A DNA stretch of 16,769 nt, taken from contig CAJVPP010002008.1 of assembly GCA_910592005.1 (NCBI GenBank), forward strand, positions 1 through 16,769. The letters are read 5' to 3'. Each line of letters starts with the position of its first letter. The stretch's first letter is position 1. This DNA comes from Funneliformis mosseae. Its lineage: Eukaryota > Glomeromycota > Glomeromycetes > Glomerales > Glomeraceae. A program made the position numbers and the translations under genes. Under the pieces are notes generated by a model, which was given only the letters and a program-made list of their open reading frames with translations, was not told where the DNA came from and did not search any database. This document shows positions 1 through 9,179 of the stretch, piece after piece.

Positions 1-55
1 ATTAATATTAATATTTTATATTTTATTAAAAAATTAATACTTTTTTTTTATGTTT

Positions 56-73
56 GCAGGCAAATTTGCCTGC
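56..73. repeat. 18-bp perfect palindrome
   Basis: GCAGGCAAATTTGCCTGC is identical to its reverse complement. It is unusually GC-rich for its surroundings and could form a 9-bp stem. It may be the terminus of an element cut by the window edge, or a stand-alone hairpin. No partner copy is visible in the window, so its role is unknown. Confidence 0.8.
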
Positions 74-904
74 TTTACAGTTTAAGGGATAATAATTTTC
101 TCTAATTTTGAATGCATTTTAATATATAATCATCCTTATTTTATATAGTTTTAATAATCAATCTATTAATATTTATCTTAATTTTCCATCTAATAGTATT
201 TTATATATTTACATATATTTATTAAGTATAAATAATTATATATAAATATATTTAATTTAGATGATTTTGTAAATAAATTATTAATTAACTTCTTCAAAAT
301 ATATTTGAAGATTTGTTATAATATTAAAAAAAATATTAGGTTTTATATATATACTAGTATGATTGTAATTATATTATAATATTAATGAATGATTTTAAGC
401 TTATAATATAATATTTGTATTATTTATGTTAAAAATTTAATTTTGTATATTAATCATCATTCTATTTTTCAATAATATATAGGTATTTTATAGTAGAAAT
501 AGAGGAAATTACTAAAAAAATTTTTTTACTTTATAAACTAAATAGTATTTTTTTAGTAAAATAAATTTAGCTTTAATATTAACTCAAAAAAAATTTTTTG
601 GCAATTTTCTTCTTTTCTATTGCAAAGCATCTATATCATTATTTTTTTATTTTTAAATTTATATTATTTTTTTCCTTTTAAATTATTAATCTTAAAGTTC
701 TAGTATACTATTATACTTATTAATCATCTTAAGGTTTTCTTTACTTCTATTATTACTTTTTATACATAGATAGTTATATCTATTTTAATAAAACTTTAAT
801 ATAAAAATATTAAGTTTTATAATGTATAATTTTTATAGAAATTTAGTTAATATATATATTTTTTTCTTAAATAAAAACCTTAAAATTAATACAAAAAAGT
901 AGAA
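74..904. other. AT-rich non-coding stretch
   Basis: Strongly AT-rich, with A and T homopolymer runs and stops in all frames. I find no gene, RNA gene or bounded element here. Short A-run/T-run inverted repeats around 510-600 are expected at this composition. Confidence 0.7.
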
Positions 905-985
905 AAAATTATATATAAAAAATCACAGATAAAACGTATATTTTATAATTCTTTAATAGATATAAAAATTACAGATAAAATTATT
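905..985. repeat. Partial copies of a 46-bp tandem repeat
   Basis: ACAGATAAAA occurs at 925 and again at 971, a 46-bp period. The spacer carries TATATTTTATAATTCTTTAA, the core of the array at 2299-2510. This is therefore a second, shorter locus of the same satellite-like repeat about 1.3 kb away. The copies are imperfect. Confidence 0.65.
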
Positions 986-1374
986 TGTTAGCGTGCAATT
1001 CTATTAAATTGTGACTATTAGATAGATTGTCTAAATAATGATTTTTAAAACTTGCATAGTAACAATTATTATTTACTATATCTTTTGATTAGTGAAATGA
1101 TTCAAATTATTTATGAATAAAATTATTCATCTATCAGTTAAAAAATAATCTGAATTATAATTATACATTTGCTGAAATCCAAATAAATAATTCACAGATT
1201 ATGAGTTAAATATCTATAAATAATCAACAGATCATATAGATAATAATAAATTTATAAATATTCACATATTTATAATAAACCTAATATTATCTGATTTTTT
1301 TTAAAGAATTATACGTATATTTTATATTTTATATATTTATCAATTAATTTTAAATTTATTTTCTAATATTATTT
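986..1374. other. AT-rich non-coding stretch with ACAGAT motifs
   Basis: No coding potential was seen. Several ACAGAT or ATCTG words recur (about 1149, 1194, 1227, 1289). They may be degenerate subterminal motifs of a decayed transposon that also includes 1830-1985, but no clear ends could be drawn. Confidence 0.4.
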
Positions 1375-1447
1375 ATTTTATTATAATTTTATTACAATAT
1401 TATTATTTATTATAATTTTATTACAATATTATTATTTATTATAATTA
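1375..1447. repeat. 29-bp tandem repeat, about 2.5 copies
   Basis: TTATAATTTTATTAC begins at 1381 and 1410 with an identical continuation, and a third partial copy (TTATAATT) begins at 1439. The two full units are essentially identical, so the duplication is recent or homogenised. It is AT-only apart from one C per unit. Confidence 0.8.
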
Positions 1448-1991
1448 AATTTACATACTAGAATTTTTTTAGCAGAAATGAATATTTTTTAACAAATATT
1501 GTATTTGTTTTTTATAAAGTATTTCTTAAATGGGTTAGAATAATATTATGATCTGAAAAGTCATTATAATGTTTTGAATTTATTGTATATAATTATATAA
1601 GGATTAGCCTATTTATAATAGAAATTTTAAAAAATTATGTTATATGCAGTATTTTAGTTAATTACAAATAAAATTTTGAAGTTTTTCTTAATATTCAATT
1701 ACAATTTCTTTATAATAAACCTTTAAATCTTATATAATTATTTAAATATATTAGTTCTTATTATAATTATTTATATTATACTTTATTGAATGTTAAAGTT
1801 CAAATATAAGTTGTAATAAATTATTGTAGATATCTGTAGATTTTGATTTACGGATTAGTATTATTTTGCAAATATCTATTAATATTTGTAGATAATTTGC
1901 AGATAAATTTTACAAATTAGCAATACTTAAATATAATCTAAATATTGCATTATCTGAATATTTACGCAATTATTATCTGTAGAACATAAAG
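1448..1991. other. AT-rich non-coding stretch with ATCTG motifs
   Basis: No gene was recognised. Near the right end, ATCTG or its complement recurs (about 1833, 1900, 1951, 1974), several times as ATCTGTAGA. These face the opposite way to the main ACAGAT words at 925-1232. See the finding on a possible decayed element. Confidence 0.4.
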
Positions 1992-1998
1992 TATAATA

Positions 1999-2155
1999 TG
2001 GGTTGATTGCTAGGAAAATCAGGTTTCGAGAATTTTTTAACAAAATTGAGATTTTTATTGCATTTTAGTTTTTGATGTTATTAGATTAAAATGTATTAAG
2101 CTCTTAATTTAAGTGAAAAATTTCTCGGAATCTGATTTTCCTAGAAACCCTCCCA
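1999..2155. mobile_element. 157-bp MITE-like inverted-repeat element
   Basis: The ends are long imperfect inverted repeats: 1999-2041 and the reverse complement of 2113-2155 match at 35 of 43 positions, including an uninterrupted 13-base block (CTAGGAAAATCAG). The termini are TGGG...CCCA. A perfect 7-bp direct repeat, TATAATA, flanks the element at 1992-1998 and 2156-2162, as expected for a target duplication. The 71-bp centre has no coding potential. It is non-autonomous, and the superfamily is unresolved because 7 bp is not diagnostic and the flank is low complexity. Transcribed, it would fold into a long hairpin. Confidence 0.75.
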
Positions 2156-2298
2156 TATAATAGTATTTAAAGAAATCTACTATATTTATTTTATCAGATA
2201 TATCAAATATATCATACAAATTAGATATGTTTAATATATCTGACATTTTAATTTATAGTCTTTTATACTACATATGTTAATTTAAATCTGATTATAAT

Positions 2299-2510
2299 AT
2301 ATTTTATAATTCTTTAATAAATACAAAAATTATAGATAAAATGTATATTTTATAATTTTTTAATAAATATAAAAATCACAAATAAAACTTATATTTATAA
2401 TTCTTTAACAAATGTAAAAATCATAGATAAAACTTATATTTTATAATTTTTTAACAGATGTAAAAATCATAATAAAATATATATTTTATAATTCTTTAAT
2501 AAAAAAATTA
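2299..2510. repeat. Tandem array of a 45-46-bp repeat, about five copies
   Basis: Units begin with ATATTTTATAATT or close variants at 2299, 2345, 2391, 2436 and 2481, a period of 46 then 45. Each unit contains TTTAAYA and AAAAATYA, and most contain an AGATAAAA-like block. Copies differ by scattered changes and small deletions, so this is an old minisatellite. Related copies lie at 905-985. Confidence 0.85.
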
Positions 2511-3654
2511 AAAAATTTAAAAAATATTGATTTTTTAAATTTCTCTTTTTTTGCACTTCTTATTCTTTTTTGTAATAATTCTTTTAATTTAAATTAATAA
2601 ATAAATTTTATAAATATTTATAAAAAATAAAAATAAATTTTTATCTTTTTTATTTTCATTACTTGAATCTTTATTTTTCTTTTCTTTAATATTTTTTAAT
2701 ATAAAATTAATATAAAAATTATTATTTATATAGTGAATTAATAAAAATTTCAGATTTACCTAAATTTTTATCATAAGATAAATTAAATTTTATGTTAAGA
2801 TTAAAGATAATATTAAAAGTAATGCTAGTATTATTTTCATTGATTTTATTATTGATACTAACTTTACTTCATTTTCTTTTTATTTTAATATTAATTAACA
2901 TAAAATTAAATTTAAGACTTTTAATTATTATATATTAGAAATAAAAATTTAAAAGTTATCTAAATAATTTCTAATTTATATAATAAATTATTTATTTTAA
3001 ATTTCAAAAGTTTGAGTAAAGTTATATATGCAAAAGTAAATTATCATATTTTATTAAATTTAAATAATACCTGTAAACCTTAAAATAATAGGATATTTTA
3101 TTTATCAATAAGATCATATGATTTAATGATTTTTCATTTGATGTAGTTGTAAAAAAGAAATAATTTAAAAAAATAATAAAAATAAAAATTATAAAAATTT
3201 TTATTTTAAATATGTTAAAAACTATTTGATCTTTATATATTGTAAAGAAAAACTTTTAATTGTTATTTTAAAGAAATATTTTTAAGAGATGCTAAAAAAA
3301 AATATAGAATTCATTATTTATATATATTAAGATAGCATAAAAATGAATCAATTTTATTAGAAGCTAATATAATAGTCATCATATTAATTTTAGTATAAAA
3401 CCTTTTTATTTAATATTAAAGAAAACTTAATTAAATGAATTGAAATTTTGTGTCAAGATGAAATTACAGTTAGCCTACTTATAATTCAATAAAAAATGAA
3501 ATTACTTGTTGATAAAGATTCACCAAATAAAAAAAATTATTCATTGGCATTCTGAGATTAGCTTAATTATTTTATAAATTAATATAATCTTTCTATTTGT
3601 CAAAAAATAAAATTTGAATAAAAGTTACCTATAGATTTTTCTTTAAAATTAGAA
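2511..3654. other. AT-rich non-coding stretch
   Basis: Very AT-rich, with stops in every frame. I looked for decayed coding sequence around 3285-3640 on the plus strand, where codons look slightly less biased, but recognised no protein family. No RNA gene or bounded repeat was found. The 3' end of the LINE abuts its right edge. Confidence 0.6.
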
Positions 3655-3674
3655 TTATTTTATTTTTTTTTTCT
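3655..3674 (-). other. A-rich 3' tail of the LINE
   Basis: On the minus strand the element ends ...CACACGTTAAAG followed by a run of nine A and then TAAAATAA. This A-rich run directly follows the 3' UTR, as expected for a LINE copied from polyadenylated RNA. The exact junction with genomic DNA is ambiguous because the flank is also AT-rich. Confidence 0.6.
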
Positions 3675-3700
3675 TTAACGTGTGGTAGCTTTGCACAATC

Positions 3701-3706
3701 TTTATT
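3701..3706 (-). promoter_or_regulatory. AATAAA polyadenylation signal of the LINE
   Basis: AATAAA on the minus strand lies about 30 bases before the A-rich tail and downstream of the ORF2 stop. This is the normal spacing for a cleavage and polyadenylation signal. Confidence 0.65.
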
Positions 3707-4739
3707 TAGAAGTAATGTAAAATTTTACAAAATTACGAATTACAAGATAGAGAATACAAAAATTCTTATTTAGCAATAAAACTAAATCAAAATCAACCTT
3801 GCACTGTTTTAGACTAACCTACTCAAATAAACTTAGAATAGGTTCAACTATCTAGTACAAGAGGCGTAGTTGCTACTGATCTAAAAATTTAACTAGTTTA
3901 TACTAAACCTAAAGAAGAAAATAAAGTATGAAGGATATTAAAAGCGTGTGATGATGATGAAGGAAAACTGGTGTTGGTGAAATGTAATTTTCGATCATTA
4001 AGTGAGATGTTATTAAGTTTTTTAAAATATTTGATATCATTGCAATGATCAAGTCAGATAGATTTTATTTAAGAGAATGCATAATAGTAAGTAGAAGATA
4101 GGAGACCGTTTGTTAATTAGAGGTTGTTAATAAGGCTGTGTGTTATATTGAATAGGAAAAAGGGTACAATTCCTTTGATCAAGTCAATAAAGTTAAGAGA
4201 GTCAGGTCGATCATTTAGGAATCAGATGGTCAAATCTAGAAGATCTGTAAAATCCTAAATGTCTAAAGTCAATATAATGAGATGTTGTATGAAAAACCTT
4301 TTGATCGAGAATATAATATCGATGAATTAGTATTTAATTTTAGTATAAGTCTAAACGTGATTAAAAGTTTCATAAGTACACAAATATCTAGGATAATTTC
4401 ATGATTGATCATATAGATTTGAGTGTCTTATTTTGAGAATTTTTAAGATAGGGAGCAGTTCAAGCATGAGTTTAATTTTAAATTTGTGAATGAAAGATTC
4501 TTTGAAGAATGTATAGGAGTTGTTTTCATTATCGTTGAGAATGAAAGAGATTCGAATCCAATCAACATCTATTGTACTGTATTTCTTAAAGTATGGAAGT
4601 AGTTGTATATTATAAAAATTGATTGATCTGAGAAGGTTTTTCATGAATAATCTAGGTAAAATAAGTACAATATTCTCGTTGAAATAGAGATTATAATGGT
4701 ATTCTAGAAATTTGTTATTTAATGTGATTGGAAGACCAT

Positions 4740-5160
4740 CAGCTTTTGCTAATGCATCAATTACATTATTATAATGATCATTTAAGTGAGCTTTGACTTT
4801 GTGAAGTTCAATAAAAATGAATTTTTCTTTGATTAACTTTATGATAAGGAACCAAATTAGGTAAAAGAAAATTTTAAAAATGGGGTTAAAGATAGGAAAA
4901 AAGGTGTAAAAGTAGTTCATTTTATCAAAGGATGTAATGATATTTTGTGAGTCTGTGAAAATATTAACTACAGCATTTGTAGGAACTATATATATAGCAG
5001 ATAGTATTGCTACTAGTTCTACTAGAGAAGATGAAGATTGAGGAAGAATGAGTGTAGTATTAAAAAAAAGTAAAGGTGCTGAAGGATTAGATTGCAACCA
5101 GGTCACGTCTATACAGATTGAAGAAGTACCTAAGTTGATAAGAGAGCTATCAGTATAAAA
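4740..5160 (-). other. RNase H domain of LINE ORF2
   Basis: This lies in the longest open segment of the window (5499-4399, 366 codons, no stop). The four acidic residues of RNase HI are all visible: D in YTDSS (codon 5149-5151), E in LVELVA (5017-5019), D in FTDSQN (4951-4953) and D in IDALAKADG (4756-4758), plus the conserved His in KVKAH. The enzyme removes the RNA strand from RNA-DNA hybrids after reverse transcription. Catalytic residues are preserved although the rest of ORF2 is broken. Confidence 0.9.
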
Positions 5161-6599
5161 TGAAAGGTTAGTTGATTGTATGAAGTAACTTTTAAGGTTA
5201 TCTAAATTACTGAGGATTTTTATATTAAAAAATTGATCAGGTGTGAAAGATGGAGAGGACAAGATAAGGGAAACATTAAGTGCACTATTATCAGTTAAAT
5301 TGTAATTATATAAAGCAATTTCATAAAGCATGTAAGGAAACAAAGAATAGATATGACCAACAGTTAGAAGGAGAGAAGCCTTGATATCAGTACATAGGTA
5401 TAAAGAGAAAATCACAAAGCAAGCTTTATATTTATTTCTCATATTAGAAGGAACAAAGGAAGAATCATCATTGAGAAAGCATTTAGTATATGGTAACAAT
5501 AAAGTTTTGAAAGTATAGTCTGGTAATATATTAAAATGTTGTAAGTGAACTATATCATTTTTGATTTTGAGTACTTTTCCAATTATAGCAGAATAGGAAT
5601 TTAAATGCTAACCTATAGCAAAGTGTGTAGTACTTTTAATATGGGTTGAAGGAATCAAGTATATATTATTAGTATGTAGACGATAATAATTTGAAGGAAT
5701 GATTCTTGTGTTAGGTGATGATATGAGCAATAATTGTAATTTGAGAAACTAAGCAGAAGCTTTGGGAATTGCCAGACAAGCTGCTGAAAATTTGAGGTCA
5801 GGTAATATGAAGAGTGTTGCATCATCTGATGTTATAATCTGATCAAGAAACATAAGTTGTTTACTTCTTAAGACTGGAGCAAAGGTGCAATAATCTGTTT
5901 TATTGAAAATCTCACTTAAGGGAAATTGTCCTCTTTTTATGCAATTAGCCTCAGTATTGCTATTAGAGATTGTAATATTAAGTGATTTTAGGGCAGAGAG
6001 CAGAGTAGACCACCAGTTTTTAAATTTGAAGGAGTCATCATACAGCTAAGATGCTAAAGGTGATTTGATAAGCCATTCATTATTTTGAAGCAGTCTAAAA
6101 TGAATCAGAGATGTAGTGTCTAATAAATCTTTGTCATTAATAGATTTGATAAAGTTGGAAATTTTTGCTTGAATTTGTGCTAAATATAAGTGTGTAATAT
6201 TATAAAGTAATAATGAATAAATAATAGCTGCTAGGATACTTTTAGATAATGTAGATTTGACCTAAAAATATTTCTATATGACCCCATAATCTGATCACAG
6301 AATTTGTAATCAAGAAATATTAATTGAGTGTGATACAGAATTCTTGGTAAGAGGACTGAGTTAAAGACTACTTTGAGTTATTTATCTGTAAGAAATTTCT
6401 TTTTGATTGTCAAAGTAGCATTATAAATTTTATTCTTTACTTGTTGTCTTATAAACAGGCAATTTAGGAGAAGAGAGATCCAAATACTGAGATAATGAGT
6501 AGATGATTTAAGGTTCATTAGTTTAATTCATTCTTCATTGTGTACTAATCTAAAATGTATGAATGATGCTATTGGTACTGAAGAAAGTAATACAGATTT

Positions 6600-7478
6600 A
6601 TTTTAGTTAACTAGAATACTATTAAGTTGGTAAAAGTCATCAGCTATTGTTAAGATTGACTCAAGATCATCCTTAGATTTACTGATCCAAAGAGTATTAT
6701 ACATATAGGCAAGTATGGAGACTTGTATTAAAACTGTCAATGTTGAGGTATTACCAATATGTGAATGCCATTCAGCTGATAGATTATAATTAAGATCAGT
6801 ATTTTATATGTGACATAATAAGAAATCGTAATATATATACCAAAGAATTGGTGAAATAATTTTACCTTGATCAATACCTGAGATAACTAGGTAATGATCT
6901 GTATTTCTATGAGCTGTAAAAATTTGATTAAAGCGATTAGAGAATAAGAAAAGGATGAAATAGAGAAACGATGAGAGAAGGTGCAGACGATTAAGCATAC
7001 GTATTAATATTGCAATATTAACTCTGTCATAAGCTTTTGACATGTCTTGAAACAGGATCTAAAGTTGTTTATTCTTATGTGATAATTGATTATATTTTAT
7101 GTTGTCAAGAATGTGAATTGATTCAAATATAGAACAAAACGGCAATCCAGCAAAATTGTTTTCTTATAAGACTGAATTTTTTGAAAGAATATCTAAAAGC
7201 TATTTGTTGATTAATTTCACGATTGCTTTTCAAAAGCATTCTAATAAAGTAATAGGACAAGTATTATTTAAATTATATTTCTATGATTTGGATTTTGGAA
7301 TGAAATAGACGAAAGTTAAATTCCATCTGTCAGACATGCAGGAAAGTTTTAAACAGATACAAGTGAAAATCCAAAAAATATGTTTCATTTTAGGACCTAA
7401 ATGTTTCAACATCTCATTTGAAATTTTAGAGGAATCAGGAGCTTTATTATAGGTAATATTTGAAGAAGTCAGTTCCAT
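6600..7478 (-). other. Reverse transcriptase domain of LINE ORF2
   Basis: Blocks in order: ITYNKAPDSSKISNEML (N-terminal RT block), CPITLLECF (normally RPITLL), NNFAGLPF, FQDMSKAYDRVN (motif A, catalytic Asp present), SGIDQGKIISPILW (motif B), and AYMYNTLWISKSKDDLE. The last should contain the Y-x-D-D catalytic pair but reads YMYN (codons 6696-6701), so both Asp are lost and the enzyme would be inactive. Open segments 7478-7281 and 7043-6804 share one frame. The two Asp codons differ from GAT GAT by one substitution each. Stops at likely Trp, Arg or Gln codons separate the open pieces. Confidence 0.92.
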
Positions 7479-8354
7479 TCATCTTCACTTGGTGGATCCA
7501 TAAGATTTTTATAAATCTGAAAATCAATTATTTTGATGGGTTTGTACTATTTTTTCCAGTTATCAGAAAGCAGAACAAAATGGTGTCTAGTACCTGTTAT
7601 TTGTTGAAAGTATCAGTTAGTTTCACATTTAACATCATCAGCTGAGGTAAGTAAATCAAGATTGTCAGGTGAATTGTCAAGACATCTGTCCAGAACAATT
7701 GTTTATTTTTGTCTATTAAAGATAGAATCATACATTCTGACTTGATCATCATGAAAATTATTACATCTGCATTGGAGAGCTGCTTTAATTTGTTTCATTT
7801 TATGTTTGTCTTCTTCTAATTTGATCGCAATCAAATGGACTTTAAGTAACTCAAAAATATTCTGTTTGATTGTAATGAGGTCAGAAAGTTGAGGAATGTT
7901 AATATGCAACCAGTTTAAATTGTATTTTATCAAAATATCAAAAACTATATTGTATATCTAAGGCCAGTTTAATGATATAGAATTGAGGTAAATGCATTTT
8001 TTTGTTGTACATTGAAACTTTTATATTAGAACTAATTGTTTATAAAGATTCTTCAATAATCTTAGTCTGAGATCACAAGAATGTTAAGATGAGTATCTTA
8101 ACAGAATACATTTTTCTGCTGCTTTTTCAATACATCCTTGCATTAGATTCTAGAAGAAATTAAATGCATGTTTTGAATGTTATCTATTAGAAGTGAGATT
8201 GGATAGTTGACAGCTTCTAAGGAAACCATCCATCTTTTTACCAAATTGTATCCAAGAATTGTCATCCATGGCATCATAAAGGTAAATTTTCTTTTTGATA
8301 TATTTTTTACCATTATTTGAAGTGATAAGTTCAGCTATATTTATATTAATAGAA

Positions 8355-9058
8355 ACTATCGAATGATCAGAAATGTTTTAATCAATACTGATGGTTTGGA
8401 CTTTATTAAGGCCTGCTGCAATATGTGATATAGTGTAAATATGATCAATTCTTAAAGGTTGATAGTGCATAGCATGAAAAAATGATGGGAATAGTTGATT
8501 AGCATTATTATATAAGAAGTCGAATGAGTTGAAAAGTTGGAAGTCTTCAAGTTAGGTAAAGAAATAATTAGCATTTGATATATTATTAGAATGATCTGAG
8601 ACTACATTTAGATCACTTAGTAAAATAATTTCCATATTGAGGTCTTTTGTTAATTTAATGACGTTGCATACTTCTTTATATGTTTGTTCTTGAAGAGTTG
8701 AATTCGAACTTGATATGTAGTAATTAATTAATCTGATGCGAAATTTGTTGCAAAATTAAAAATCGACGAAAATATAATGTCTATGTTGACCATGATGTTT
8801 GTAAATATGATTGGCAATATGTTTTTTATAAGAAGGCCAACTCTGAAATCTGAATTCTGTGACTGTTGATCAAATTGAAAAAATGCGAATATTAAAATGA
8901 AGTTAATTTCAAAAAGGATAAGATATTATTGATTGATTTAAAATTGATCTCTTGAAGATCTATTATATTTATATGGTTAATTTCATATGTGTTGAGCAAG
9001 AATTGTTATTTTTATGATTGAATGAAAAAGCAAATGTTATATGTCGCAATGTTAAGTC
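8355..9058 (-). other. AP-type (EEP) endonuclease domain of LINE ORF2
   Basis: Motifs in family order: LNIATYNI (N-terminal Asn motif, from about 9056), IIDLQEINF with the catalytic Glu (codon 8949-8951), LLSDLNVVSDHSNN where (G)DxN is expected (about 8608-8620; the preceding Gly is Ser), PLRIDHIYTIS (RIDxI motif, about 8440) and ISDHSIVSINI (SDH motif, about 8360). It nicks target DNA to prime reverse transcription. Stops and at least one frame change interrupt it, notably between the Glu and DLN blocks. Confidence 0.85.
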
Positions 9059-9171
9059 AAGAGGATAATATATTATTAGTCAAAAATAAATTGTGGATAG
9101 TATTAGTATTTGTTATCTTTTTGTTTGCTATCAGGTTACTGTGACCAACCCATTTATAATTCTGTAAGATA

Positions 9172-9179
9172 TCAATCAT
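9172..9179 (-). promoter_or_regulatory. ORF1 stop / ORF2 start overlap
   Basis: The minus strand reads ATGATTGA: the ORF2 ATG is 9179-9177 and the ORF1 TGA is 9174-9172, in a different frame. ORF1 coding text runs into this TGA (SPILNIFND then stop) and ORF2 text starts at the ATG. This suggests coupled termination and reinitiation as the way ORF2 is translated from a bicistronic RNA. It could also be a fortuitous overlap, or the TGA could be a mutated codon. Confidence 0.6.

Larger units (their letters stand above)
3898..9179 (-). pseudogene. LINE ORF2 polyprotein relic (endonuclease, RT, RNase H)
   Basis: About 1,760 codons from ATG at 9179 to TAA at 3898. The start is chosen because the frame MIDILQNYKWVGHSNL runs from it, apart from one in-frame TGA, into the endonuclease block LNIATYNI, and because the ATG overlaps the ORF1 stop. 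Domains in order: AP-type endonuclease (about 9058-8355), linker with an open stretch at 7933-7703, reverse transcriptase (about 7478-6600), thumb/connection region (6600-5500), RNase H (5160-4740), and a C-terminal tail (4400-3898). The tail holds a damaged Cys/His motif: NYPRYLCT...FNHV, where a zinc-type CPxC is expected. The reading frame changes between the RT block (lower codon coordinates divisible by 3) and the RNase H block (remainder 1); one shift is near 6255-6275, where YRNIFRS resumes in another frame as KSTLSKSIL. In-frame stops sit mostly at apparent Trp and Gln codons. The final stop shares the RNase H frame, so this end is consistent. Confidence 0.9.

Noticed and set aside
2299..2510. 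CRISPR array
   Set aside because: The units are contiguous diverged tandem copies with no unique spacers, in an apparently eukaryotic genome.
3285..3650. Decayed protein-coding fragment on the plus strand
   Set aside because: Short readable pieces exist, but no frame gives consistent text and no family was recognised.
4545..4565. GATTCGAATCC as a tRNA T-arm
   Set aside because: There is no acceptor, D-arm or anticodon stem at the right distances, and the bases are part of the LINE ORF2 coding text (WIRISFIL).
7460..7645. Plus-strand ORF as a gene
   Set aside because: It overlaps and is antisense to the reverse transcriptase region of the LINE.
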